Assembly (NCBI GenBank): GCA_021014325.1
Contig: CM037474.1
Span: 21,384,488-21,448,487 of the forward strand
Origin: Plazaster borealis
Lineage: Eukaryota > Echinodermata > Asteroidea > Forcipulatida > Labidiasteridae
Length of the DNA: 64,000 bases
Direction: 5' to 3'
Shown here: positions 51,835 through 63,133 of the stretch, one piece after another
Position numbering within the stretch: position 1 is the first letter of the stretch
Layout: every line of letters starts with the position of its first letter
The notes under the pieces: generated by a model
Told to the model about the DNA's origin: nothing
The model's input: the letters and a program-made list of their open reading frames with translations, nothing else
The model's database searches: none
Program-made: the position numbers and the translations under genes

Positions 51835-54659
51835 TTGAAATATTTTTTGAGCATTTTTGAATATTTAGCATTTAGCGTTGGTTGCTATGTGAGTTTATTT
51901 AGTGTGGTGCACCCTGCACGCACGAACAGACGTATGAAGCCCAATTCCTTTCCACAACCATGCACATTGCAACGGATGTATGAAGCCACAACCACGGCAC
52001 GTTTGCGTGGTTGTGGCATCGTAAAAATAACGTTCTGGGGTCATGCAATTAATAGACTGTGTAATTATAACAATCTACCAGAACAAGAGGGCTCTGTGCT
52101 TCAACTTTTGAGGAGATTTGATAAATTTAATCGTTAAAGTTGGTCCTATTTGGCTTGGGAATTAGAGCAGTGCCTCGATGAAAACTGGCAGCAAGTCGGC
52201 TAGTTAGAAAAGCACATTTTGGGGGGGTTTTCTTCTGGGGTAAAAAAATTATCAAAAATTCCAAACCGCTGACCTGCCGAAAATTGAAAAGAAATCTTAA
52301 GTTTAGTTGTCTGGAAATATATCTGATTGGTTTTCAAGAGGCTGAGAGACTTTGAAATATTTTTTGAGCATTTTTGAATATTTAGCATTTAGCGTTGGTT
52401 GCTATGTGAGTTTATTTAGTGTGGTGCACCCTGCATGCACGAACAGACGTATGAAGCCCAATTCCTTTCCACAACCACGCACATTGCAACGGATGTATGA
52501 AGCCACAACCACGGCACGTTTGCGTGGTTGTGGCATCGTAAAAATAACGTTCTGGGGGTCATGCAATTAATAGACTGTGTAATTATAACAATCTAACAGA
52601 ACATGAGGGCTCTGTGCTTCAACTTTTGAGGAGATTTGATAAATTTAGGCGTTGAAGTTGGTCCTATTTGGCTTGGGAATTAGAGTAGTGCCTCGATGAA
52701 AACTGGCAGCAAGTCGGCTTGTGAAAAAGCACATTTTGGGGTTTTTTTTCTTCTGGGGTAAACAAATTATCGAAAATTCCAAACGGCTGACCTGCCGAAA
52801 AATTGAAAAGAAATCTTAAGTTTAGTTGTCTGGAAATATATCTGATTGGTTTTCAAGAGGCTGACAGACTTTGAAATATTTTTTGAGCATTTTTCAATAT
52901 TTAGCATTTAGCGTTGCTTGCTATGTGAGTTTATTTAGTGTGGTGCACCCTGCATGCACGAACAGACGGATGAAGCCCAATTCCTTTCCACAACCACGCA
53001 CATTGCAACGGATGTATGAGGCCACAACCACGGCACGTTTGCGTGGTTGTGGCATCGTAAAAATAACGTTCTGGGGATCATGCAATAGACTGTGTAATTA
53101 TAACAATCTACCAGAACATGAGGGCTCTGTGCTTCAACTTTTGAGGAGATTTGATAAATTTAGGCGTTAAAGTTGGTCCTATTTGGCTCGGGAATTAGAG
53201 CAGTGCCTCGATGAAAACTGGCAGCAAGTCGGCTAGTAAAAAAAGCACATTTTGGGGGGGTTTTCTTCTGGGGTAAAAAAATTATCAAAAATTCCAAACC
53301 GCTGACCTGCCGAAAATTGAAAAGAAATCTTAAGTTTAGTTGTCTGGAAATATATCTGATTGGTTTTCAAGAGGCTGACAGACTTTGAAATATTTTTTGA
53401 GCATTTTTCAATATTTAGCATTTAGCGTTGCTTGCTATGTGAGTTTATTTAGTGTGGTGCACCCTGCATGCACGAACAGACGTATGAAGCCCAATTCCTT
53501 TCCACAACCACGCACATTGCAACGGATGTATGAGGCCACAACCACGGCACGTTTGCGTGGTTGTGGCATCGTAAAAATAACGTTCTGGGGATCATGCAAT
53601 AGACTGTGTAATTATAACAATCTACCAGAACATGAGGGCTCTGTGCTTCAACTTTTGAGGAGATTTGATAAATTTAGGCGTTAAAGTTGGTCCTATTTGG
53701 CTCGGGAATTAGAGCAGTGCCTCGATGAAAACTGGCAGCAAGTCGGCTAGTAAAAAAAGCACATTTTGGGGGGGTTTTCTTCTGGGGTAAAAAAATTATC
53801 AAAAATTCCAAACCGCTGACCTGCCGAAAATTGAAAAGAAATCTTAAGTTTAGTTGTCTGGAAATATATCTGATTGGTTTTCAAGAGGCTGAGAGAGTTT
53901 TAAATATTTTTTTGAGCATTTTTCAATATTTAGCATTTAGCGTTGGTTGCTATGTGAGTTTATTTAGTGTGGTGCACCCTGCATGCACGAACAGACGTAT
54001 GAAGCCCAATTCCTTTCCACAACCATGCACATTTGCAACGGATGTATGAAGCCACAACCACGGCACGTTTGCGTGGTTGTGGCATCGTAAAAATAACGTT
54101 CTGTGGGTCATGCAATTAATAGATTGTGTAATGATAACAATCTACCAGAACATGAGGGCTCTGTGCTTTAACTTTTGAGGAGATTTGATAAATTTAGGCG
54201 TTAAAGTTGGTCCTTTTTGGCTTGGGAATTAGAGCAGTGCCTCGATGAAAACTGGCAGCAAGTCGGCTTGTGAAAAAGCACATTTTGGGGGTTTTTTCTT
54301 CTGGGGTAAACAAATTATCGAAAATTCCAAACGGCTGACCTGCCGAAAAATTGAAAAGAAATCTTAAGTTTAGTTGTCTGGAAATATATCTGATTGGTTT
54401 TCAAGAGGCTGAGAGACTTTGAAATATTTGTTGAGCATTTTTGAATATTTAGCATTTAGCGTTGCTTGCTATGTGAGTTTATTTAGTGTGGTGCACCCTG
54501 CACGCACGAACAGACGTATGAAGCCCAATTCCTTTCCACAACCATGCACATTGCAACGGATGTATGAAGCCACAACCACGGCACGTTTGCGTGGTTGTGG
54601 CATCGTAAAAATAACGTTCTGGGGGTCATGCAATTAATAGACTGTGTAATTATAACAAT

Positions 54660-56132
54660 ATTGATATATTTTTACCCTACATCACTAATCTTGTAAACGA
54701 ATCTCTCAGTTCCGGTTGTTTCCCCGATAGCCTCAAAGTTTCCTACATCAGGCCGCTCATCAAGAAACCAAACCTGGACAAGGAGATATTCAAAAACTAC
54801 AGACCGGTTGCAAACTTGAAATATCTTGGAAAAGTCATCGAACGAGTAGTTTCATCACGCATTTCTGATCACATTCATAATTTTAACCTGTCCGACGTGT
54901 TCCAGTCAGCATACAAGCCTTTCCATGGGACAGAAGCTGCACTAGTCCGTGTGAGCAACGATATTCTTTCTGCAATGGACAATGGTAACCTAACAGCACT
55001 AGTCCTGCTAGACTTGAGTGCTGCCTTTGACACTGTTGATCACAACATCCTTCTCTCTCGGCTCCAGAATCACCTTGGCATAGAGGACACAGCCCTAGCA
55101 TGGTGCAAATCGTATCTCTACAATAGAACTCAGCATGTATGTATTGGCACCGCAATATCAGACCCTGTTGTTTTGAACTACTCTGTGCCACAGGGGTCGG
55201 TACTGGGCCCGCAGTGGTTTACGCTGTACACTTTACCGATTCGTGACATCATCCTGAAATTTAATCTGAATTACCATGTGTACGCAGACGACACTCAGCT
55301 ATACATCACGTTTAAATCTTCTCAAGAAAACGCCAATGCATCTATTGCAAGACTTGAGAAATGCATCCAAGAGATTCGACGTTGGACACAACAAAACTTC
55401 CTGAAGTTAAATGATGATAAGACAGAGTTCCTTCTATTTGGGTCACGTCAACAGTTAACAAAGGTTTCAGTGCCATACATTTCCATCGGTGATGCTCGGA
55501 TAGCTCCCTCGCTGCAAGCTCGGAACTTAGGGGTTATTTTTGATTCATCGATGAGACTTCAACCACACATCAACAACATCGTTCGTCTGTCATCATATCA
55601 CATCAGGAATATTGGTAAGATTCGCAAGTACTTGGACAAAAGTGCCACTGAAAAGGTCATTCATGCATTTGTTACTTCTCGTCTTGACAACGGCAATGCT
55701 CTTCTCTACAGTCTTCCTAACAACCAGATTTCCCGTCTTCAACGCCTCCAAAATACCGCTGCCCGCATTGTGACACTGTCTAGAAAATCCTGTTCTATCA
55801 CCCCCATTCTGAAACAACTACATTGGCTCCCTATCTCTCAACGAATCATCTTCAAGCTGATGCTCATTGTCCACAAAGCACTTAATGGCAAGGCTCCCCA
55901 CTATATTTCTGAACTACTTCAAGTTTACACTCCATCAAGGAATCTTCGATCAAGTTCCATGCTTCTCCTCGTTGAACCCAAGTCTCGACACTCATGGGGT
56001 GACAGGTCTTTTTCTTCAGCTGCGCCACGCATCTGGAACTCTCTACCGCTTAATCTTAGATCTTGTCTTTGTACCACAAAATTCAAATCTCTTCTCAAAA
56101 CTTATCTTATGTCACAGGTTTTCAAGGACTAA
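54660..56132 (+). CDS. Reverse transcriptase, 5'-truncated LINE ORF2 remnant, frame intact
   Basis: The frame stays open for 490 codons from the first base of the element to TAA at 56,130-56,132. No native start is present. Counting from the truncated end, RT motif A has its catalytic Asp at 118 (LLDLSAAFDTVDH), PQGSVLGP lies at 177-184, the YADD box at 208-211 and the KLNDDKTEF segment near 249. The chain ends with the typical SSAAPRIWNSLPLNLR and KFKSLLKTYL block of CR1/L2 proteins. The product would copy LINE RNA at a nick, but the apurinic-type endonuclease and ORF1 are absent, so it is not autonomous. After PQGSVLGP it reads QWF, where relatives usually have two hydrophobic residues such as LLF. 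Expression is doubtful because there is no promoter or start codon of its own. Confidence 0.88.
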   Translation: MDIFLPYITNLVNESLSSGCFPDSLKVSYIRPLIKKPNLDKEIFKNYRPVANLKYLGKVIERVVSSRISDHIHNFNLSDVFQSAYKPFHGTEAALVRVSNDILSAMDNGNLTALVLLDLSAAFDTVDHNILLSRLQNHLGIEDTALAWCKSYLYNRTQHVCIGTAISDPVVLNYSVPQGSVLGPQWFTLYTLPIRDIILKFNLNYHVYADDTQLYITFKSSQENANASIARLEKCIQEIRRWTQQNFLKLNDDKTEFLLFGSRQQLTKVSVPYISIGDARIAPSLQARNLGVIFDSSMRLQPHINNIVRLSSYHIRNIGKIRKYLDKSATEKVIHAFVTSRLDNGNALLYSLPNNQISRLQRLQNTAARIVTLSRKSCSITPILKQLHWLPISQRIIFKLMLIVHKALNGKAPHYISELLQVYTPSRNLRSSSMLLLVEPKSRHSWGDRSFSSAAPRIWNSLPLNLRSCLCTTKFKSLLKTYLMSQVFKD

Positions 56133-56199
56133 TTTTGTTGTGTCTGTTTTGTCTTTGTTTTGTTTTGTTTTATTTTTGGGTTTTTTACTGCGCCTTGAA

Positions 56200-56213
56200 C
56201 ACCCAGCAGGGTG
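56200..56213 (+). other. 3' UTR stem-loop of retrotransposon copy 2
   Basis: The CACCC-AGCA-GGGTG hairpin is identical to the one in copy 1. Its proposed role as the RT recognition structure at the LINE 3' end follows the known behaviour of L2-group elements and is inference here. Confidence 0.55.
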
Positions 56214-56234
56214 GATATGTGCGCATTACAAGTC

Positions 56235-56258
56235 TTATTATTATTATTATTATTATTA
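56235..56258 (+). repeat. (TTA)8 tail of retrotransposon copy 2
   Basis: Eight TTA units, the same length as in copy 1, run straight into ATCTACCAG of the interrupted monomer. Equal tail length supports recent common copying, because such tracts change length quickly. Confidence 0.9.
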
Positions 56259-59200
56259 ATCTACCAGAACATGAGGGCTCTGTGCTTTAACATTTGAGGA
56301 GATTTGATAAATTTAGGCGTTAAAGTTGGTCCTATTTGGCTTGGGAATTAGAGCAGTGCCTCGATGAAAACTGGCAGCAAGTCGGCTTGTGAAAAGCACA
56401 TTTTGGTGGTTTTTTTCTTCTGGGGTAAAAAAATTATCAAAAGTTCCAAACGACTGACCTGCCGAAAATTGAAAAGAAATCTTAAGTTTAGCTGTCTGGA
56501 ATAATATCTGATTGGTTTTCAAGAGGCTGAGAGACTTTGAAATATTTTTTTGAGCATTTTTCAATATTTAGCATTTAGCGTTGGTTGCTATGTGAGTTTA
56601 TTTAGTGTGGTGCACCCTGCATGCACGAACAGACGTATGAAGCCAAATTCCTTTTCACAACCATGCACATTGCAACGGATGTATGAAGCCACAACCACGG
56701 CACGTTTGCGTGGTTGTGGCATCGTAAAAATAACGTTCTGGGGGTCATGCAATTTATAGACTGTGTAATTATAACAATCTACCAGAACATGAGGGCTCTG
56801 TGCTTTAACTTTTGAGGAGATTTGATAAATTTAGGCGTTGAAGTTGGTCCTATTTGGCTTGGGAATTAGAGTAGTGCCTCGATGAAAACTGGCAGCAAGT
56901 CGGCTTGTGAAAAAGCACATTTTGGGTTTTTTTTTCTTCTGGGGTAAACAAATTATCGAAAATTCCAAACGGCTGACCTGCCGAAAAATTGAAAAGAAAT
57001 CTTAAGTTTAGTTGTCTGGAAATATATCTGATTGGTTTTCAAGAGGCTGACAGACTTTGAAATATTTTTTGAGCATTTTTCAATATTTAGCATTTAGCGT
57101 TGGTTGCTATGTGAGTTTATTTAGTGTGGTGCACCCTGCACGCACGAACAAACGTATGAAGCCCAATTCGTTTCCACAACCATGCACATTGCAACGGATA
57201 TATGAAGCCACAACCACGGCACGTTTGCGTGGTTGTGGCATCGTAAAAATAACGTTCTGTGGGTCATGCAATTAATAGACTGTGTAATTATAACAATCTA
57301 CCAGAACATGAGGGCTCTGTGCTTAAACTTTTGAGGAGATTTGATAAATTTAGGCGTTAAAGTTGGTCCTATTTGGCTTGGGAATTAGAGCAGTGCCTCG
57401 ATGAAAACTGGCAGCAAGTCGGCTTGTGAAAAAGCACATTTTGGGGGTGTTTTTCTTCTGGGGTAAACAAATTATCGAAAATTCCAAACGGCTGACCTGC
57501 CGAAAAATTGAAAAGAAATCTTAAGTTTAGTTGTCTGGAAATATATCTGATTGGTTTTCAAGAGGCTGACAGACTTTGAAATATTTTTTGAGCATTTTTC
57601 AATATTTAGCATTTAGCGTTGGTTGCTATGTGAGTTTATTTAGTGTGGTGCACCCTGCACGCACGAACAGACGTATGAAGCCCAATTCCTTTCCACAACC
57701 ATGCACATTGCAACGGATGTATGAAGCCACAACCACGGCACGTTTGCGTGGTTGTGGCATCGTAAAAATAACGTTCTGGGAGTCATGCAATTAATAGACT
57801 GTGTAATTATAACAATCTACCAGAACAAGAGGGCTCTGTGCTTCAACTTTTGAGGAGATTTGATAAATTTAATCGTTAAAGTTGGTCCTATTTGGCTTGG
57901 GAATTAGAGCAGTGCCTCGATGAAAACTGGCAGCAAGTCGGCTAGTTAAAAAAGCACATTTTTTGGGGGGGGTTTCTTCTGGGGTAAAAAAATTATCAAA
58001 AATTCCAAACCGCTGACCTGCCGAAAATTGAAAAGAAATCTTAAGTTTAGTTGTCTGGAAATATATCTGATTGGTTTTCAAGAGGCTGAGAGACTTTTAA
58101 ATATTTTGTTGAGCATTTTTCAATATTTAGCATTTAGCGTTGGTTGCTATGTGAGTTTATTTAGTGTGGTGCACCCTGCATGCACGAACAGACGTATGAA
58201 GCCCATTTCCTTTCCACAACCATGCACATTTGCAACGGATGTATGAAGCCACAACCACGGCACGTTTGCGTGGTTGTGGCATCGTAAAAATAACGTTCTG
58301 GGGGTCATGCAATTAATAGACTGTGTAATTATAACAATCTACCAGAACATGAGGGCTCTGTGCTTTAACTTTTGAGGAGATTTGATAAATTTAGGCGTTA
58401 AAGTTGGTCCTTTTTGGCTTGGGAATTAGAGCAGTGCCTCGATGAAAACTGGCAGCAAGTCGGCTTGTGAAAAAGCACATTTTTTTGGGGGGGGGGGGGG
58501 TTTCTTCTGGGGTAAACAAATTATCGAAAATTCCAAACCGCTGACCTGCCGAAAAATTGAAAAGAAATCTTAAGTTTAGTTGTCTGGAAATATATCTGAT
58601 TGGTTTTCAAGAGGCTGAGAGACTTTGAAATATTTTTTGAGCATTTTTGAATATTTAGCATTTAGCGTTGCTTGCTATGTGAGTTTATTTAGTGTGGTGC
58701 ACCCTGCACGCACGAGCAGACGTATGAAGCCCAATTCCTTTCCACAACCATGCACATTGCAACGGATGTATGAAGCCACAACCACGGCACGTTTGCGTGG
58801 TTGTGGCATCGTAAAAATAACGTTCTGGGGGTCATGCAATAATAGACTGTGTAATTATAACAATCTACCAGAACATGAGGGCTCTGTGCTTTAACATTTG
58901 AGGAGATTTGATAAATTTAGGCGTTAAAGTTGGTCCTATTTGGCTTGGGAATTAGAGCAGTGCCTCGATGAAAACTGGCAGCAAGTCGGCTTGTGAAAAA
59001 GCACATTTTGGGTTTTTTTTTCTTCTGGGTTAAACAAATTATCGAAAATTCCAAACGGCTGACCTGCCGAAAAATTGAAAAGAAATCTTAAGTTTAGTTG
59101 TCTGGAAATATATCTGATTGGTTTTCAAGAGGCTGAGAGACTTTGAAATATTTTTTGAGCATTTTTCAATATTTAGCATTTAGCGTTGGTTGCTATGTGA

Positions 59201-62051
59201 GTTTATTTAGTGTGGTGCACCCTGCACGCACGAACAAACGTATGAAGCCCAATTCGTTTCCACAACCATGCACATTGCAACGGATATATGAAGCCACAAC
59301 CACGGCACGTTTGCGTGGTTGTGGCATCGTAAAAATAACGTTCTGTGGGTCATGCAATTAATAGACTGTGTAATTATAACAATCTACCAGAACATGAGGG
59401 CTCTGTGCTTAAACTTTTGAGGAGATTTGATAAATTTACGCGTTAAAGTTGGTCCTATTTGGCTTGGGAATTAGAGCAGTGCCTCGATGAAAACTGGCAG
59501 CAAGTCGGCTTGTGAAAAAGCACATTTTGGGGGTGTTTTTCTTCTGGGGTAAACAAATTATCGAAAATTCCAAACGGCTGACCTGCCGAAAAATTGAAAA
59601 GAAATCTTAAGTTTAGTTGTCTGGAAATATATCTGATTGGTTTTCAAGAGGCTGACAGACTTTGAAATATTTTTTGAGCATTTTTCAATATTTAGCATTT
59701 AGCGTTGGTTGCTATGTGAGTTTATTTAGTGTGGTGCACCCTGCACGCACGAACAGACGTATGAAGCCCAATTCCTTTCCACAACCATGCACATTGCAAC
59801 GGATATATGAAGCCACAACCACGGCACGTTTGCGTGGTTGTGGCATCGTAAAAATAACGTTCTGGGGGTCATGCAATTAATAGACTGTGTAATTATAACA
59901 ATCTACCAGAACAAGAGGGCTCTGTGCTTCAACTTTTGAGGAGATTTGATAAATTTAATCGTTAAAGTTGGTCCTATTTGGCTTGGGAATTAGAGCAGTG
60001 CCTCGATGAAAACTGGCAGCAAGTCGGCTAGTTAAAAAAGCACATTTTTTGGGGGGGGCGTTTCTTCTGGGGTAAAAAAATTATCAAAAATTCCAAACCG
60101 CTGACCTGCCGAAAATTGAAAAGAAATCTTAAGTTTAGTTGTCTGGAAATATATCTGATTGGTTTTCAAGAGGCTGAGAGACTTTTAAATATTTTGTTGA
60201 GCATTTTTCAATATTTAGCATTTAGCGTTGGTTGCTATGTGAGTTTATTTAGTGTGGTGCACCCTGCATGCACGAACAGACGTATGAAGCCCAATTCCTT
60301 TCCACAACCATGCACATTGCAACGGATGTATGAAGCCACAACCACGGCACGTTTGCGTGGTTGTGGCATCGTAAAAATAACGTTCTGGGGGTCATGCAAT
60401 TAATAGACTGTGTAATTATAACAATCTACCAGAACATGAGGGCTCTGTGCTTTAACTTTTGAGGAGATTTGATAAATTTAGGCGTTAAAGTTGGTCCTTT
60501 TTGGCTTGGGAATTAGAGCAGTGCCTCGATGAAAACTGGCAGCAAGTCGGCTTGTGAAAAAAGCACATTTTGGGTTTTTTTTTTCTTCTGGGGTAAACAA
60601 ATTATCAAAAATTCCAAACGACTGACCTGCCGAAAATTGAAAAGAAATCTTAAGTTTAGTTGTCTGGAAATATATTTGATTGGTTTTCAAGAGGCTGAGA
60701 GACTTTGAAATATTTTTTGAGCGTTTTTGAATATTTAGCATTTAGCGTTGGTTGCTATGTGAGTTTATTTAGTGTGGTGCACCCTGCATGCACGAACAGA
60801 CGTATGAAGCCCAATTCCTTTCCACAACCATGCACATTGCAACGGATATATGAAGCCACAACCACGGCACGTTTGCGTGGTTGTGGCATCGTAATAATAA
60901 CGTTCTGGGGGTCATGCAATTAATAGACTGTGTAATTATAACAATCTACCAGAACATGAGGGCTCTGTGCTTCAACTTTTGAGGAGATTTGATAAATTTA
61001 ATCGTTAAAGTTGGTCCTATTTGGCTTGGGAATTAGAGCAGTGCCTCGATGAAAACTGGCAGCAAGTCGGCTAGTTAAAAAAGCACATTTTTTGGGGGGG
61101 GCGTTTCTTCTGGGGTAAAAAAATTATCAAAAATTCCAAACCGCTGACCTGCCGAAAATTGAAAAGAAATCTTAAGTTTAGTTGTCTGGAAATATATCTG
61201 ATTGGTTTTCAAGAGGCTGAGAGACTTTGAAATATTTTTGAGCATTTTTGAATATTTAGCATTTAGCGTTGGTTGCTACGTGAGTTTATTTACTGTTGTG
61301 CACCCTGCATGCACGAACAGACGTATGAAGTCCAATTCCTTTCCACAACCATGCACATTGCAACGGATATATGAAGCCACAACCACGGCACGTTTGCGTG
61401 GTTGTGGCATCGTAAAAATAACGTTCTGGGGGTCATGCAATTAATAGACTGTGTAATTATAACAATCTACCAGAACATGAGGGCTCTGTGCTTTAACTTT
61501 TGAGGAGATTTGATAAATTTAGGCGTTAAAGTTGGTCCTATTTGGCTTGGGAATTAGAGCAGTGCCTCGATGAAAACTGGCAGCAAGTCGGCTTGTGAAA
61601 AAGCACATTTTGGTGGTTTTTTTCTTCTGGGGTAAAAAAATTATCAAAAATTCCAAACGACTGACCTGCCGAAAATTGAAAAGAAATCTTAAGTTTAGTT
61701 GTCTGGAAATATATCTGATTGGTTTTCAAGAGGCTGAGAGACTTTGGAATATTTTTTGAGCGTTTTTGAATATTTAGCATTTAGCGTTGGTTGCTATGTG
61801 AGTTTATTTAGTGTGGTGCACCCTGCATGCACGAACAGACGTATGAAGCCCAATTCCTTTCCACAACCATGCACATTGCAACGGATATATGAAGCCACAA
61901 CCACGGCACGTTTGCGTGGTTGTGGCATCGTAATAATAACGTTCTGGGGGTCATGCAATTAATAGACTGTGTAATTATAACAATCTACCAGAACATGAGG
62001 GCTCTGTGCTTCAACTTTTGAGGAGATTTGATAAATTTAATCGTTAAAGTT
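56259..62051 (+). repeat. Satellite array, segment III
   Basis: About eleven regular monomers follow the second retrotransposon. The first is the continuation of the monomer interrupted by the insertion. Several carry CACGAACAAACG with CAATTCGTTTCC (57,057 and 59,143) or a long G tract. Toward the right, variants with CAACGGATATATG become common (60,705, 61,202, 61,744). No gene is supported. Confidence 0.95.
58487..58500 (+). repeat. Longest G homopolymer (G14) in array
   Basis: Fourteen G follow seven T, and GGGG lies eight bases downstream. Together these could supply enough G for an intramolecular quadruplex, but this is inference from base composition only. The length may also be inaccurate because homopolymers are error-prone. 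Confidence 0.75.
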
Positions 62052-62322
62052 GGTCCTATTTGGCTTGGGAATTAGAGCAGTGCATCGATGAAAACTGGCA
62101 GCAAGTCGGCTAGTAAAAAAAGCACATTTTGGGGGGGTTTTCTTTTGGGGTAAAAAAATTATCAAAAATTCCAAACCGCTGACCTGCCGAAAATTGAAAA
62201 GAAATCTTAAGTTTAGTTGTCTGGAAATATATCTGATTGGTTTTCAAGAGGCTGAGAGACTTTGAAATATTTTTTGAGCATTTTTGAATATTTAGCATTT
62301 AGCGTCGGTTGCTATGTGAGTT

Positions 62323-62485
62323 TATTTAGTGTGGTGCACCCGCACGCACGAACAGATGTATGAAGCCCAATTCCTTGCAACAACCATGCACATTGCAACG
62401 GCTGTAGTTGTGGCTTCATACGTCTGATGCCACAACCATGCACGAGGAATTGGGCTTCATACGTCTGGGTGCACCACACTAAATA
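62323..62485. repeat. Inverted repeat in first edge monomer
   Basis: The 19-base arm at 62,323-62,341 (TATTTAGTGTGGTGCACCC) is exactly reverse-complementary to 62,467-62,485. Just inside, a second paired segment containing GTATGAAGCCCAATTCCT matches its reverse complement on the right side, with one mismatch. The left arm has 12 extra bases (GCACGCACGAAC) between the two paired parts. The centre contains a nested GTTGTGGC/GCCACAAC hairpin. Confidence 0.88.
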
Positions 62486-62887
62486 GGCCAAAATCATTTG
62501 AATAATAAGGTTTTGGGGGTCATGCAATTAATAGACTGTGTAATGATAACAATCTACCAGAACCTTGGGGCTCTGTGCTTCAACTTTTGAGGAGATTTGA
62601 TAAATTTAGGCGTTAAATTTGGTCCTGTTTGGCTTGGGAATTAGAGCAGTGCCTCGATGAAAACTGGCAGCAAGTCGGTTTGTGAAAAAGCACATTTTTG
62701 TGTGTTTTTTTCTTCGGGGGTAATTATCAAAAATTCCAAACGGCTGACCTGCCAAAAATTGAAAAGAAATCTTAAGTTTAGTTGTTTGGAAATATATCTG
62801 ATTGGTTTTCAAGAGGCTGAGAGACTTTGAAATATTTTTTGAGTATTTTTGAATATTTAGCATTTAGCGTTAGTTGCTACGTGAGTT

Positions 62888-63053
62888 TATTTAGTATGGT
62901 GCACCCGCACGCACGAACAGACGTATGAAGCCCAATTCCTTGCCACCACAACCACGCACATTGCAACGGCTGTAGTTGTGGCTTCATACGTCTGATGCCA
63001 CAACCATGCACGAGGAATTGGGCTTCATACGTCTGGGTGCACCACACTAAATA
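62888..63053. repeat. Inverted repeat in second edge monomer
   Basis: This has the same architecture as at 62,323-62,485. The outer arms 62,888-62,906 and 63,035-63,053 pair with one mismatch (TAGTATGG against CCACACTA). The inner arms 62,919-62,940 and 63,013-63,034 are perfect 22-base reverse complements. The structure could form a cruciform or a long RNA hairpin. Confidence 0.88.
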
Positions 63054-63105
63054 GGCCAAAATCATTTGAATAATAACGTTTTGGGGGTCATGCAATTAAT
63101 AGACT

Positions 63106-63133
63106 GGGTGCACCACACTATATAGGCCAAAAT
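63106..63133 (-). repeat. Isolated third copy of the inverted arm at the array end
   Basis: Directly after AATTAATAGACT the satellite stops. A segment starting GGGTGCACCACACTA and ending TATAGGCCAAAAT follows, the same module that forms the right arm at 62,467 and 63,035. It is written as minus because it matches the reverse strand of the regular monomer. ACTG/TCTG microhomology at the join fits a recombination or template-switch junction. Confidence 0.8.

Larger units (their letters stand above)
25719..54659 (+). repeat. Satellite array, segment II
   Basis: About 56 monomers of the same satellite, in the same orientation, continue directly from the retrotransposon tail. The first few hundred bases match the satellite that follows copy 2 at 56,259. 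From about 26,115-26,170 onward the sequence instead follows monomers found at the left end of the window. Base 26,418 corresponds to base 1. Most variants then recur in the same order as in 1-24,121, with insertions of extra monomers near 42,000-44,075 and 48,723-51,834. No gene is supported. Confidence 0.96.
26418..56258 (+). repeat. Second copy of the 26-30 kb block (segmental duplication)
   Basis: The order of variants from here matches that from base 1, including rare markers. Examples are CAACGTATGTATG at 26,650 (compare 232), TATTAAGCC at 30,265 (compare 3,861), the 10-bp deletion at 45,637 (compare 18,203), and the retrotransposon itself at 54,660 (compare 24,122). The coordinate offset is about 26,410 at first, about 27,430 after 44 kb and about 30,540 after 51.8 kb, which reflects added monomers. 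The left limit of the first copy lies outside the window. It could be a genuine large tandem duplication or two haplotypes joined in assembly. Confidence 0.9.
54660..56258 (+). mobile_element. 5'-truncated CR1/L2-like non-LTR retrotransposon, copy 2
   Basis: This 1,599-bp element has the same 5' truncation point, the same junction with the satellite and the same tail as copy 1. I see one substitution (A at 24,279 in copy 1, G here, in the CAAACTT[A/G]AAATATC context) and two T-run length differences between the copies. Independent insertions would not share both the truncation point and the exact target base. This element therefore moved with the satellite block rather than by a second retrotransposition. 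Confidence 0.94.
62052..63105 (+). repeat. Two divergent edge monomers with inverted insert
   Basis: The last full unit is 569 bp long (62,052-62,620) and is followed by a final partial unit to 63,105. Both keep the ordinary left two thirds of the monomer. Between TTGCAACGG and GGGGGTCATGCAATTAATAG, however, they carry a different segment containing an inverted copy of upstream monomer sequence. They also show more substitutions (GGTCCTGTTTGG, TAATGATAAC, GAACCTTGGGG) than inner monomers. Divergent terminal units are expected at satellite edges, which are less homogenised. Confidence 0.88.

Noticed and set aside
24122..56258. Two independent LINE insertions with site specificity for the satellite
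   Set aside because: The identical 5' truncation point, tail length and near-identical sequence, with flanking variants that also match, indicate one insertion copied by block duplication.
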